A stretch of DNA of 64,000 nt from Balaenoptera acutorostrata (lineage: Eukaryota > Chordata > Mammalia > Artiodactyla > Balaenopteridae), in contig NC_080077.1 in the NCBI RefSeq assembly GCF_949987535.1, forward strand, positions 35,987,389 through 36,051,388, given 5' to 3'. Both the position numbers and the translations under genes were made by a program. Shown piece after piece: positions 39,700 through 52,899 of the stretch. The notes under the pieces are model-generated. The model saw only the letters and a program-made list of their open reading frames with translations. It was not told where the DNA came from and ran no database searches. How positions within the stretch are numbered: the stretch's first letter is position 1; each line of letters begins with the position of its first letter.

Positions 39700-40250
39700 G
39701 GTAAACACTGTGTACAAGGCCAGGGAGAAAGGAAACAACTAACCACCTGGAAACACCTACTTGGGAGACCTGACATTTGAGCTGGATATTGAGAAATAAG
39801 GAGAAACTGGGTGGGGATTTGAATTTAATCTTACACGTAATTTGGATGAACTGTTTATGGACAAATCAGTGACATGATCTAATTTGGTTCTAAGTAAATC
39901 CTCTCTGATGGTGGAGAAAAGAATCACTGGGAAGGAGAGACTAAAAGTTGAGAGAGTCAATAGGATGTTGTGTTCTGTACCTGGCATTGCTGTTAGCTGA
40001 ATTAGAATAGTATTAATGGGATGCAAAAAGAGAGCATGGATTTTTAAGTTATTTTCAAAGAAGACTGGACAGGATTGACAGGATTTGACAATCAATTTTC
40101 AATGGGAAAATGAAAGAGTAATAAATGTTGAGTTGGGGGTTTCTAATTTGGGAGACCAGGCATAAAATGATGTGGTTAACTGAGATAAGGGAATTCAGAT
40201 ATCAAACTAGAAGGATAGGTGATTGAGGGAGGGAGAAAAGCAGGTGAAAA
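39700..40250. mobile_element. Diverged LINE 3' UTR-like fragment
   Basis: The phrases gacctgacatttgagctggatattgag and ggacaaatcagtgacatgatctaatttgg recall the L1M-like 3' UTR. It is strongly diverged and the boundaries are approximate. Confidence 0.45.
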
Positions 40251-42244
40251 TGATTGTTTTATTTTGAGGTCCTGGGGCCTGGACTTGTCTTATCTCCCTT
40301 CTGTATCCCAAACACATAGCCCAGGACAAGGCACATTAACAGGTTCATAATGCATCATAAAGAATAAAACCCTAAACCCCTTCATTTTATTAAAAAAAAC
40401 CCAAACCCCCCAAAAAACAAAAGCTGAAGCTTATGGAGTTTTGGTGCCTTGACAAGGATCACCTAGCATTGGTGGCACTTTTCAGGGTTTTGTTTTGTTT
40501 TTTTTTTTGGTTTGACTGGAATGTGAAATTTATGGAGAGGATTAGAGGGGAGAGAAAGTTAAGACTAAACATAAGGAGCATGAATAGCAGGCCAAGGACT
40601 TGGCTGTGCCGATAACAAGGAAACGTCATGGTTTTGAAAGGTGATGGGACTTTAGGAAAAGTTGTTCATGCATAATAGGAGTTCAGAAAACAAAGTTGGG
40701 GGGAATGCTTGCAACCCGGCAGTTCAATCATTACACCTGAGTGTGCACGCATTTAGGTATGGAATCTAAGAGTTCTCCAAAACCAAAGAGAAATAAAATG
40801 CTGAAGCTAAGCATGATTTCTTACAGCATCAATATCCCATTACATTTCCAGTGTTTAAGATCATTCCCTGATGTTCATTTCCTCGTGATTAGTCATTGTG
40901 GAGACAGGTCCTGGAAAGTTAGTCATGAATCTTGCCCAGAGTAGGAGCAGAGACACCTGACTGTTATTCCTCTGATTTTCCATCTTCCTCACTGGATGAA
41001 ATAAATGTTCCTGTGGTCCATGATAATGATCACTCTACATTGAGACTATACAGCCAAATCTTTAGTAACAAAAAGAGATCCAACTTGGTTCATCTTCCAT
41101 CATACCCTCTATAGGCATGTTACTTTGGATACTGTATCACCAGAATATTAATCAGGAAGCAAATTTCAAGATCCTAATTCATTACTCGATATGTAACAAA
41201 AATAAATGATTATAGTGAAATAGCAAAATGGGAAAGTTGTTTTCCTTAATATTTTATAAAATAATGTATCACTATGAATCTTTATTTTTAATTTATTTTA
41301 GCTTATAAGGACTATCAGGGGAGCCATGGGCTTAGAATTTTATTCTTAGATTTAAAAGCATTTCTGTTCTGTCTTTAAAATAGCTTATTTGGTACCCTTT
41401 CCCCTTGGAATTTCCCCCACCCCACCTTCCAGGATGAGTTCACACATGGGTATTTAAATGGGAAAGAACCTTAAAGAGCCACCAATTCACCTTGTCAGCC
41501 AATAAGAATCATCTCATCCATAACAAAGATTTCCCCTAATTTACATGCCTTTATTGTCAAACTCAAAGAAATTAAACTAATAGTAGGAACTTCACAGGAG
41601 ATGAATGGGGATTCTGGTAATGCAGGAATGGCCATGAACTTGTAAGACAAATATGCGTACAACTATGCATGTGTTTATAAGCTGTACAAAATTATATTGA
41701 TATGTTATTGTTAATAATGGGCATAATGGTACTTTACCATCTCAGGGCCAGATCTGAACCTAACCATTCCCAGGAATAGAATAAGAATATATTTGATGAG
41801 GAAACTGACAACTGTATTTGATGAGAGTATGTATAATTGGTTTGTTTTTTAAAAATTGTGCCCTATTGTGAGTCTTGTTAGACTAGGACAACAGGTTATA
41901 GAAACTTTTTAATGTTTAGATCTCATGGAGTAAGAAAATGAAGAGATTGTGAAATAAATATCCAGTGAACAAATAATTCTCTTTGAAACGACTGTTAATT
42001 AAACAAATAAGAAATCAGATTGCCAGAAGATCCACAGAGCACTTCTCTGGAACGTCAGTCCTTGGAACCATCTGCCATGTGGTGTCTGGTGTTACAGAAT
42101 GGCCACAGGAGTTGTTTCTACTCTTGGCTCCACTGCAAAGTGACTTCAGTCAAGTAATTCACTTCTCTGCCTCTCTTTTTCCTTCCTCAGTTACATGAGG
42201 GAATTATGCTGCATGCATTATTCCCTGCAATCTTCCTGGCTATT
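40251..42244. other. Intron 1 stretch without recognisable features
   Basis: AT-rich sequence with A/C-rich runs near 40390-40420. No exon, RNA gene or named repeat was seen. Confidence 0.5.
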
Positions 42245-42257
42245 AAAACATGCTGTA

Positions 42258-42586
42258 GGACTTCCCTGGTGGCGCAGTGGTTAAGAATTTGCCTGCCAGT
42301 GCAGGGGACACGGGTTCGATCCCTGGTTCGGGAAGATCCCACATGCCGCGGAGCAACTAAGCCCGAGTGCCACAACTACTGAGCCCTCGTGCTACAACTA
42401 CTGAAGCCCACGCGCCTAGAGCTCATGCTCCGCGACGAGAGAAGCCACCGCAATGAGAAGCCCGTGCACCGCAACGAAGAGTAGCCCCCGCTCGCCGTAA
42501 CTGGAGAAAGCCCGCGCACAGCAATGAAGACCCAACGCAGCTAAAAATAAATAAATAAATAAATTTATTAAAAAATAAAATAAAAT
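42258..42586 (+). mobile_element. CHR SINE, full length (cetacean type)
   Basis: Starts ggacttccctggtggcgcag, holds gacacgggttcgatccc, the repeated cacaactactga units and cccccgctcgccgtaac, and ends in (TAAA)n/(TAAAA)n. Target duplications aaaacatgctgta (42245-42257) and aaaacctgttgta (42587-42599) differ at two positions. Confidence 0.95.
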
Positions 42587-42989
42587 AAAACCTGTTGTAC
42601 ACCTAATCCACACGGCTCTTTCTCGAGTATTTTCTATTTCAGTAAATGGCACCATTCATTGGCTAAAGCCAGAGAGCCGGGTGCCCTCCCCACCCTCATC
42701 AATCACCCTTTCCTATGAACAGAGCTCACATCTTTCATTTCCTACCCCCACTTCTGCTCCCATTGAGCAATTACAGTGAACTTTTAAGAACAGTAGTTGT
42801 GATCTTATCAGGCCCCTGCTTTAACAACTGTTTAAAGGCTTCTCATTATACTTCCCAACTAACCACTTCTGTCAATTAGCCCAGTTTACTCTCTTGCCTA
42901 AGGAGGCATCAGTAGTTCTGTCTCAGTAGCAGAAAGAGAATTTCCCTCATTTAAACCTCCTTTGGCCTTCTCCGTTAATGGGCTTAATG

Positions 42990-43200
42990 AAAAGCAGAGT
43001 GTAATGGGGAACGCTGTGCTTTAGGCCATAAGATCTGGGTATACACTTAATTCTACCCTTTCTGACTATGTCATTTTGATCCGTTTCCTAATTAGTTTAA
43101 GCCTCAGTTTCTTCATTTCTAAAATAGTTAACTATATATCACGAGATTGGTGTGAAGGCTACATGAGATAACATATATAAAAACACCTGATAGTCACCTC
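42990..43200 (+). mobile_element. MIR element
   Basis: The phrases cataagatctgggtatacac, taagcctcagtttcttcatttctaaaatag and gattggtgtgaaggctacatgagataa follow the MIR core. Confidence 0.75.
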
Positions 43201-44024
43201 TCCTTATGCAAAATCCTTCACAAGTTAGTAATAACATACAGAAAAGAGCTGGATCATATTATTTTCAAGCCTCTGAATTCTGGCAACTGACATTTAAAGC
43301 TTTCAATTGATGTTAGGAAAGATCACATAAGAAATCCAAATAACTTGTTGACATGCATTTGCCAAACTGGTGCTTTAAGTAGATCGGATTGTATGTTTCA
43401 TGTAGTGGTCAAGGGTTACCATAAAAGGTTTGAAAAATGCCTCTGAGAGATGGACAAAAATGCACTAATGTTTAAACATACAATATTTTAATGTTTGTTT
43501 GATAAAAGTAATTCCAGTTAATGAACTAGTGTGAAAGTTCAACTATAGAAATTATTCAGTGCCAAAAAAGGAAATTCGCTCAGCTAAACCATGCCGCTCC
43601 ATTACAAGCCTTACCTAACAATGCCAACCACGTTTATAGTTTGCATAGCAAACTTCCTATGATTGTCACAAACGTCATGCTAAGCCATGACTCCTATTCA
43701 TCGGTCATAAATTTTCAAGCAAGAAAATACTGGGAGGCCCAATAAATTCCAGTGTTTTCAGTTGATCTTTCCTCTACCTTCCTGCGTCTTCCCCACATGA
43801 TGTCTAGTATCCTTGTTTTCCAGAGAAAAATCTGGGTGTTCATTAAGCTTATTTGTGAACAATCTGATTTCCAGTTCTATTTAAACAAGACTTAAAAAGA
43901 AAAGTTATACAGCTTAGAAAGAGTGCCTAACAGTTTTCACTTATCTTAGGCCAAATACTGTTTAATTCTGGTTTCATGGTTTGTTTGTTTTTTCCTTAAC
44001 GACTGTGACATGCTACAAATCACG

Positions 44025-44100
44025 TGTGTTTTGTTCACTTTTGTAATCTCGGCACATACTAAATGTTCAATAAATAGCTGTTGAATGAATGAATGAATTT
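44025..44100 (+). mobile_element. L2 3'-end fragment with (TGAA)n tail
   Basis: The phrases ctcggcacatactaaatgttcaataaatagctgttgaatgaatgaatgaa are the L2 3' terminus. Confidence 0.75.
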
Positions 44101-47100
44101 ATGTTATTTTAGGCTAAGTTTAATTTCAATTTTCCCTGTACTTCCCCCCCCAACAGAACTTCTTTTTCATTTGTTAGCTTTTTAAAAATATGATCTAAAA
44201 AACTCCATGAAAGTACAAAGAAAATCTCATGCTTTTGAATTCAAGCTCTAACTCCACATTCTTGAAGTTTTGACAGATAGTTGTCTAAGGATAGAGCATG
44301 CTACAAGAAGGAAAGGGAAAGCTCTTTGATCTTACTGTTGCAGGGACTTCAAGATCAGTCTCTTGCTTTCAAATAAATGAAAGATTAAGAGTCAGATTTT
44401 ATAGTGGATGCAACTGAATCACAGACTAAATGATTTGTCTAAATTATACAACAGAGTGTTAATTAGAAATCAACCCACCTACCCTCTAATGTGGCATTTC
44501 TCTAGCTATAGTCCAAACTCAAAAAGATCAAGATTCTAAAAAGGCAACGAGAAAGATGTTATTCTCCCACAATGAAGTTTATGAAGTTTCCATGTCATCT
44601 CCCTTAAATCTTTTTATTTTCTTTGCAAAATCATCAACAAATATAGGATTCAAGTGGGATCCAACTGGAGACTCAGCAGTGAATGGTTGTCACTATAAGT
44701 TAGAAGCAAAACAAGGAGGAATAAAATCCCATTGTAGATATTTTAACAACGTTATTTATATAGCATCTTTTCTCTAAAATGCTTTTCAGCAGAAAAAAGA
44801 TTCTATGTAAAGTAAAAAGAAAAATCTTACGCCTGTAAAGAAGAAAAAACTACATATACTAATGAGAAATCTTAGATTGTGACTTATCAATAAAGAAACT
44901 GAATTAAAATTCTTGGCTTTTTATATTTTAGTGTAGGCCTTAAATCATCAAGCGAAGGAGGAAACAATAAGTAGTGTAAAGGATGTATACCTTTTCTAGT
45001 CAAGTATCACAATAATCATCAGTACAGTAGAATTAATTTGAAATTCAGTCAATGAAGCCTCCGATGTTTTAAATGACTTAGCTGTGTAATCCCCTAGTAT
45101 ATAAAACACTTGAAAATGCCATGCAAACAGGAACGTGCAGAAGTGGAACACTGGTGCGCTTCCACCCCTTGAGGCTAGGTTACCACCCTGTTTTAACAAG
45201 TGATATTTGATACAAGTATTAGAGCTTAGCTATTATCCCTTTTAATAGTTCTTGAATAACAACACAGAAACCAGAACTTACATCAGACAGGATCTCAGAT
45301 GTATCACTTCATTTTGTTGGGAATATGGAGAAATAGCTAAGAACTACACTGAACTGGCAGGGTGATAGAAAAATCTGTAACTGCCCCTCACTTTTTATTA
45401 AACCATTAAAACACTAGTAGCCAATTTTTACTATTTTCAAATTAATTTAACTCATTTCCCGTACATTCTGTGCACATTAAAACATGTCATCTCTCTGGTG
45501 ATAACGTATAATATTTTTCAGTTCAGGTTACACAGAGTTCAATCTACTTCCTATCTGGATTCTTTTTTCCCTTAGTCTTTTCTCCAGTGTACAATATTGG
45601 AATCTGTGCATCAGATAGCATAAGGCCTGTTGTTGCAAACATTAATAAGATATATCTTTTGGGAACAGTTACTTACACTTTGTTTCATCTCTAATGGAAA
45701 GGATTTCTCTAAATATTTACACCAGAACAGTTGTCAGAATGAATCCTGCAAAACTGCTGGCATACTCCCAGGAGCAGGGGCTGGTGTGGGGGGAAGGGGA
45801 GATTCCTGGTTCCTGGTCGTATAATTTTAAGCAGCCCTAGATTTTCAGGAAGCTGCTTGCTAGAATATGAAGGGTCTGTATTAACAAAAAGGTACTTCAG
45901 TGTGTAGACAAATTCAAGTAAAGTATCTGAACAGCCACTTTCGTTTATTGCTCTTATAAAAATGGCTCTCCATTTGCTTCAGGTTTAAAGTAAAGGGATG
46001 GATTCGGTTTCAGAGACCCAGCAAATAAATTGTATATGAGGAAAGAAACTTGTATAGGAAGTGTGAAGGAACACCGAAATCATTCTATGCAGTGGCCCTC
46101 AAGGTGCTTAATATATAGAAATGACTTGTTCCTTCCATGAATTGCTGAGTGAGAGAGTCAGCATGCAAAAGTTAGACAGGAGAGAAGTGAAATCTGCCAA
46201 GATAAATGCCAAGATAAATGCAGCAGTGTTTCATAAATTAACTCGGCTGTCTGTGTGTTTGTTTTTTCTTTGGAAGAGCCTAAAATTAAGACTGTTCGAC
46301 TCATCTTAGTAGTGGTTTAGAATTTGAGGAGTGGATGAGAAAGTAAGTTTGGGCTAGGAAGGGTAGAGAAAATATCCTGCATTGGAAAATCTTGGCAATT
46401 TTCATTTGAAAATTTGTTCTTATCTGATGAACGATGGTACTTCTGCCCCAAAGTCTGTGAATTAAGTAGTTTGGTTAAGAAATGATTACACAAAGATTTC
46501 TGGGTTTGTAAGCTCTCCATTTATAGTATGGGCAAGATATTAAGTTCAGAGGCAAACAGTTCATGATGAATTCCTAGAACGTAAATGAGGTGTCCACATG
46601 GGTACTGAAAATGGTAGAAGTAGCCTGAAATGGTCTGGACCTACTCTTGCTGGAAATCTCCCTTATTCTATTAGAAATTAAACGTTGAGGTATGGGCACA
46701 TAATGCTCACAAGTCTGAAAACACACATGAATCAGGGCTGGGCCCTGGAGGCTCAGTGCTAGGTAGAATGGCACATGCTATTGATTGTACTAGGGCCAAG
46801 GATACATCGACATGATCTTGCAAGTCTAATTGGCTTCCAAGGGAATCCCACTGATCTATGTTAAAAGTTTGAATTTACATCAAGCTCTGGACAGAAATGG
46901 AATATTGGATGGATGTCTTAGAAATATGCTATAGGAGAGACTGCCCCTTTTAAATTATACTAGTCTTTGTGGAGAGGGCTAAGAGTTAACATCTTGAGGG
47001 TGGCATGAAATGAGTCTGTGAATTGAGGCCAGAGGGGCTAAGAATACTGCCTTCAGGCTTTATTTCTTGTTACCAAACAGTAATGAGGGTCCTGTTAAAC

Positions 47101-49531
47101 TTAGATCAACAAATTGCTCATAAATTGGAAAACAAGACTGAATTCTGTACGAAACAAATCTTCAGCAGCTCAGTATGTGCTCATTTAGTTTGTGGCCAAG
47201 CAGCACTTGTCTACATCTTCTGTACTGCATGGCAGGAACTACATGCCATCAAAAGGTTGTGAGTGATACAAGTAAATGCAAGGTCACCGTTTTGCTGCTA
47301 AATTTCCAAAAGTTAAGATTCTTCAATTCTTAAATCAGCTCATGGTCAAATTTAAGACCAAATAAAATCAAATATATGATTCCACTAAACTGGTAATATC
47401 ATATTGATAGCAGATCATTATAACTCTTTGATGTACACAGGGCATGAGGTCAGGGTTTATTTCTCCAGTGTTACCTGGAGATTGCCAGTTGCCACAGAAG
47501 GCTGGCCAGAATAAGAACCTGACTGCGTGCCTTTCTGTGGATTTAAAATAAGCAATATCACCCATCCACATGTTTAAACAAAGAGAGTCTAAGGCCACAG
47601 GCGTCTAAGGTCTGAGGTCATAGGAGTACTAAAATATACTGACGTCATTCTGAATCATAAGAGAATGGGAAACTTACCACATTAAGGACAGTGGGAACTC
47701 TGTGACTTTGTTCAATTTAAGATCCAGCACATGAGGTGACAGAGTAACCTTGCTGGGTATTTGAGGCAGTGTCAATAGTTTCAAAGGTGAACTTTCACTG
47801 AGGTTATTAAGCATAGATATATTTGTGCTACTTGAATATTTTCCTATAGAAAGGCTTAACAATCCTCTAATTTCTAGCATATTGAAAGCTTAAAATCAAA
47901 GCACCACTTAGTTCTTAATAATTTTGATTTAGCTGCTTACAGCACCATATTTCAAAATGGTATTATTTTCAGTAAAAGAAATCCTAAGCTTGCTCTTGGC
48001 CTTTTCCTAGATCTACAGGCTTTAGAGCTCCTGTCCTGTGCAATATACTACTATTTTCTTATTTCCAAATGTTACGTCAGGAATATTATATCTAAATTGA
48101 CCTTAGGATGTTTACAAAGATCCTTTCCCCCGTCCCTTCCCATCCTAATCAGACACCTCTTGTACAAAGACTCAGACTACATTCCTTGGGTTCTTTTTAT
48201 CTACTCAGGAAGGGAGGAGGAGAACTTGCAGTGATGACAGCAGGAGTTCTGTATGTGTGCGTCTGCCCTCATGCAGGCAGACAAGGTGGTTTATAAGATG
48301 ACGGTGATTTGCACTGCGCACGTATACTGGCGACACATTTCCATCTCTTGCATGCTTAGGATGAATAACCTATTGAGGAAAAAAAAAATTGGTGGAAAAG
48401 CATTGTTTTCTGGTGGGTTTCCTGCTCTCTGTAACTCATGATTGCTCCCATTCCCTAGGGACAAGTAACTAGGTCTGACCACGGAGCAATGGCTCAAGCG
48501 TGCTCTGATGACCCTCCTCCCCAAAAGCCTGGCTTTCCTCAGTCTAATTACTTTTGGCAATTGTGGTTATTGGGATTTGGCCTAGTGACTCACTGGAACC
48601 CAAATTCTCCCAAGGAGCCCCCTTAACAAACAGAATTAAGTCTGACAGGAAGCCCAGACTTCCACCTCACTTTTACATGGAGTTTTCCCTGGTTTATGGC
48701 AAGGTTTGAACATCGTTCATGGACTAGAAAAGAATAATAAACAAGATTTAATGAAGATAACCACTTAAAGAAGAGCACATTAGGAGAGAAGTAAGAACAG
48801 TAAGTTCAAGAATAAACAACCTACTGCAAAACTTAACCCATTAAGATAGAGTTACAACTATGCTATTTATAGTAGTTTTACTGATCACCAGTAGTCAATA
48901 TAAAGTTAGTCAGTAATTGTAGAAACCATAAAAGAAAAGGATGTTTATTTCTTATTAGAGGCCATTCTCTAACCATTTCATTTTTCCTGAAAACAAAGAG
49001 GACTCTAGGGCACCGTCATCTGGTAAGACATGAAAACAGTTGTTTATGATTATGTAGCTTTGAAAAAAAAATTGGGGGTATGGCTGATACCTCATCTTCT
49101 ATTCACTGCCTCCCTAACCCCTGGTATAGTTCAGCAGCAAGCACCCTCACTCCTAATCGCACCTCTCCTAGCAGCAAGGTTCTTATCTGTGAAAACAGCA
49201 GCAGTATCTGTTAAACTCACCATCATGTTCTACTGTGTGCACTCTGCTATATCTTCTTAGACCCTCTGGCTGAGACAATTCTCAATCAGATGGTCTTGTC
49301 TGCACCAGTCAGTGCCACAAGTTAAACAGTACTCAACTGATCAACAATCTGGGGCTATCAGACTGCTTTATATTTTAAACTACTATCTGTTTGAACGACA
49401 CATATCTCATCTCTTATCATACTCCACACAAGCCTATTTTTTCTGTCGAACTCTCATGAAACTGGCATTGTTTTCAACAGTTACTTAGCTGTAAGAGTTA
49501 TCCTTGAATTAAGGGTCCAGTGGTACTTCTC
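44101..49531. other. Intron 1 stretch without recognisable features
   Basis: AT-rich sequence. I saw no exon or repeat family that I could name. The open frames are short and often overlap on both strands. Confidence 0.5.
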
Positions 49532-49705
49532 AGTCTTGGCTGTACCTTAGAATCACCAGGACTACTTTTGAAAATGCAGATGTTCAGGCCCCATCCCCAG
49601 AGATTGCTTCATTTGGTCTAAGATAGAGTCTGGCTTTTTTTTTTTTTTAAGATCCCCAGGTGATTCTAATTGGAAATCAGGGTTGAAAAATCACTGTACC
49701 AAGGC
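49532..49705 (+). mobile_element. MER5-type hAT-Charlie DNA transposon
   Basis: Reads ctcagtcttggctgtaccttagaatcaccagg, then atgttcaggccccatcccc and aagatccccaggtgattctaattgg, with a T12 run inside. This is the MER5A arrangement with both ends. Confidence 0.88.
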
Positions 49706-50299
49706 CCATAAAGCAAGAATTCGGAGTGGAGGTTACTGTTAATGCTCATAGTAAAAGTAATATAAATAAGAGATTTTATGAAGCACCATAAAGATAACTT
49801 TTCTGGACAGCAAAAGCTAGCCAGTGAAATATCTATTGTGGTTATAAATTACAGAGAAGGATTTTGATATTTAACTGCAAAATTATAGATTTTGCCCACA
49901 TTCTCATGCCTTAGTTAGTCTTCTTTTGGAATTGCACACCATAGATGGGAAGAATAATCTTAGATTATTTCATATAAACTGTGCTATTCTATTGCTTCTA
50001 ATGAAAAAAAAAATCAGCAACTTTCTCTGTTTAAAAACCATCAATAGGGCAGGTTTAAGGAAAGAGAGGAAAAAGGACAGAGAAAAGAGAGAGATGTGGG
50101 AAGGAGTATTAGAATACCAGAAGCAACCTCTAGAGTAAATGTTTGAAGAAGACTTGTGGTTTGTTAAATGAGGAGGAAGAGGTAATGAGCAAAGAGAGTA
50201 AAGGAAAGAAAAAGTGGGGTAGCGTTTGAGAAAACACCCCCATGATTGCTTCAAGTACCAATCCCAATAGTTGAAGTGACATGAAAAAATCAAGGAAGG

Positions 50300-50490
50300 A
50301 CATGGGCTTTGGAGTCAGTCCTGGGCTGGAATCCCAGGTCCACCACATCTTTGTTGAATGACCTCAGGCGACTGATATGGGACTACTGGCACCTGCCTTA
50401 CAAGGTAAGTGTGAGGGCTAATTGAGATAATATTTGCAAAAACATCAAGGACAGAGTCTGGCACTCACAGGTGATTAAAACACGGCAGCT
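50300..50490 (+). mobile_element. MIR element
   Basis: The phrases ggctttggagtcagtcctgggctggaatcccagg and gttgaatgacctcaggcgac follow the MIR head and core. The right side (gagggctaattgagataata) also fits. Confidence 0.8.
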
Positions 50491-52344
50491 ATTTAAACGA
50501 TAATCATTATCACAATACTCACTTTAACATATAAATATAAATGCATATTAAGATAGAATGTATGTGAATATAACAGTGGTTCTGAGAACTGTGGTACCTC
50601 TTTCTTATCATCTAAATGTGGCTGATACTGTCTCTTCTCATATGACAGCCTTTGTCGAGATGACTGTGTGTTCACATATGTGAGGTCCCATTGTATGAAG
50701 GTACCTAACAATGAGAAACTAGCGGCACTTTTTCTCACCAGCTTATCAAGCATATGTTAAGAAAATAGTGTTCTAAAATAAGCATTTCACAAATTCTGTT
50801 ATTTTATATTGTGTGGTGGTGGTTTGTATTATGTGGTTATAAAATGGGGGCTGCTTTACCACTTACTCTCAGGAATGTGCTTTGTATTGGGGTATAATTA
50901 TAAATATGCTTACCAGCTAGTTTTCTAAGGACAATTTTTGGGAGTGAATATAGTGCATTGAATTATTATGTATTCATTTTAGAAAGATGTTTTAAGGTGA
51001 CTAAATGTAATCCCATGCCCCAGCCAAGTGCTCAGAAGAGAAGTAGAACAGACCACTAGAAAATATAACCTGCTTCCTGATCCAGAAGACCCAACTTTCC
51101 TAGAAGAAGCAAGAGAGGGCATGGAACCTGGTTGTTACTGAGGCTAGACAATTACTCGGTGGGGATGTTGCAGAAGTAGTTCACGTATTATATAGATGGA
51201 CTGAATTCCTTCAAGTTTCATTCCATCCTGAGAATTTCTTATTTTAAGAGAGCACACTTTGTTAAGAAATCTGCTTGAAAGTAGAATGCTATGAGTAGAT
51301 GCTAGATCCAAGTGGAACGATATAAAAAATCATTTTTACACCTTAAGGAAACTAATCTTTCCTTACTATAAAGTTTTTCAGGTCTCCTAAGATCCTGTGG
51401 CAAAGGAATATCGTTCCACAGGTGATGAGACTTCCAAGTATGACCTTCAAGTGGAAGACTTGGCAATGTAAAATTACTGCTCCTGATACCAATGACCATT
51501 TTCTTACGTAGCACAAAAAGGGCTATAAAAATGAGAAACCACAGTTGAAAATGATATATTAGATTCTATAGACAAAGTACCTTAATGTAATTCATCTTAT
51601 TTTGATACTACCAGTAAAAGTGAGTCTCAATGTCAGCACAGCAAACATTTTAATAACAATAAACAAGACACTGACAGATTTTTATCTCATGTATTCAACT
51701 ATGACTTTTATGGGAGTAACTCAAAAATGCTTATCTTCAGCTCCCGAAACTCTCTGCAACTTTGATTCAGAGTTACTAAATGCCCTGCTGGCCCTCAAAG
51801 ACAGCGCAAAAGGAAAATAAGTTTCCTAACAAATCTGCTTGTCTTACTTTCCTGTTCTTTTTGATTATCTCTAATCAAAAAGATAGACATAATTGTTTTT
51901 CACCCAGACATGAGTCCTTATAAGCCAAAGTTTAGTGCCAAGTATGGCTCTCTTCCTCTTTTCCCTTCATATGCACTCTCATGCTCAATCAGTCACTGTC
52001 ATAGCACAGGGTCTTATAAGCTTAAACCTGGGCCTTTGTACTTGCCGCTTCCGTCCCATCACAGGGGCACTTCTAAACTCCTGTCATGGTAGGGGAGTTC
52101 TGATGCATCTTTCTAGCTGGGATTCCAAACCAGCTCCCTGTGACTCTAAGCCCAAGGACAATATGGACTTGCCAAAAATGGAGTATGTGGATTTACGCTA
52201 TGGCTATGGTTTTCAGGCACTAGATATTGCGATGGGTGAGGAATATCATAATTAATTCAGTCTCTATGTTGATAAGTTACTTATTCATCTTTATATGATG
52301 GATTTACTTATAATAAATGAATACTTATATTTGTTTGTATTCTT

Positions 52345-52605
52345 TTTTTTTTTAAGATGACCTTTCCTCCTCTCTTTATTTATTTATTTATTTAATGGCT
52401 GCATCGTGTCTTATTTGCTGCACATGGGATCTTTCGTTGCCGCACACGGGCTCTTCATTGTGGTGCACGGGCTTCTCTAGTTGCAGACTGAGGGCTTAGT
52501 TGCCCCGCAGCATGTGGGATCTTAGTTCCCCGACCAGGGATTGAACTGGCATCCCCTGCATTGGAAGGTGGATTCTTAACCACTGGACCACCAGGGAAGT
52601 CCCTT
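52345..52605 (-). mobile_element. CHR SINE, minus orientation
   Basis: The plus strand runs from a T run and tttatttatttatttatttaatggc to cttaaccactggaccaccagggaagtccc, the reverse complement of a CHR SINE. The 11-bp target duplication tttgtattctt is perfect at 52334-52344 and 52606-52616. Confidence 0.93.
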
Positions 52606-52744
52606 TTTGTATTCTTAATCTTCATCCACTAAACTTGGTTGAATAAAACAACTAAGTTTAGAAGAACTAACTCGCTACTCTTGGTTCATGTTCTTATACC
52701 AAAAGATTAAAAGTTGAAGAACCTATAAGAATTGCTTAGATCTA

Positions 52745-52880
52745 AATTTTTAACCAATCACCTCACTTCACAGATGAGGAACCGCAGCTTAGTGTGGTAA
52801 AGGAACTTGTCTGGGTTATTCAGATATTACTAGCAGTGCTAGATGTAGAACCCAGGTCTTCTACTTCTTAGCCTACTTTT
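52745..52880 (-). mobile_element. MIR element
   Basis: The phrases ctcacttcacagatgaggaaccgcagc and gctagatgtagaacccaggtcttct are the reverse complement of the MIR core and head. Confidence 0.75.
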
Positions 52881-52899
52881 CTCAACATACACTGGGAAT

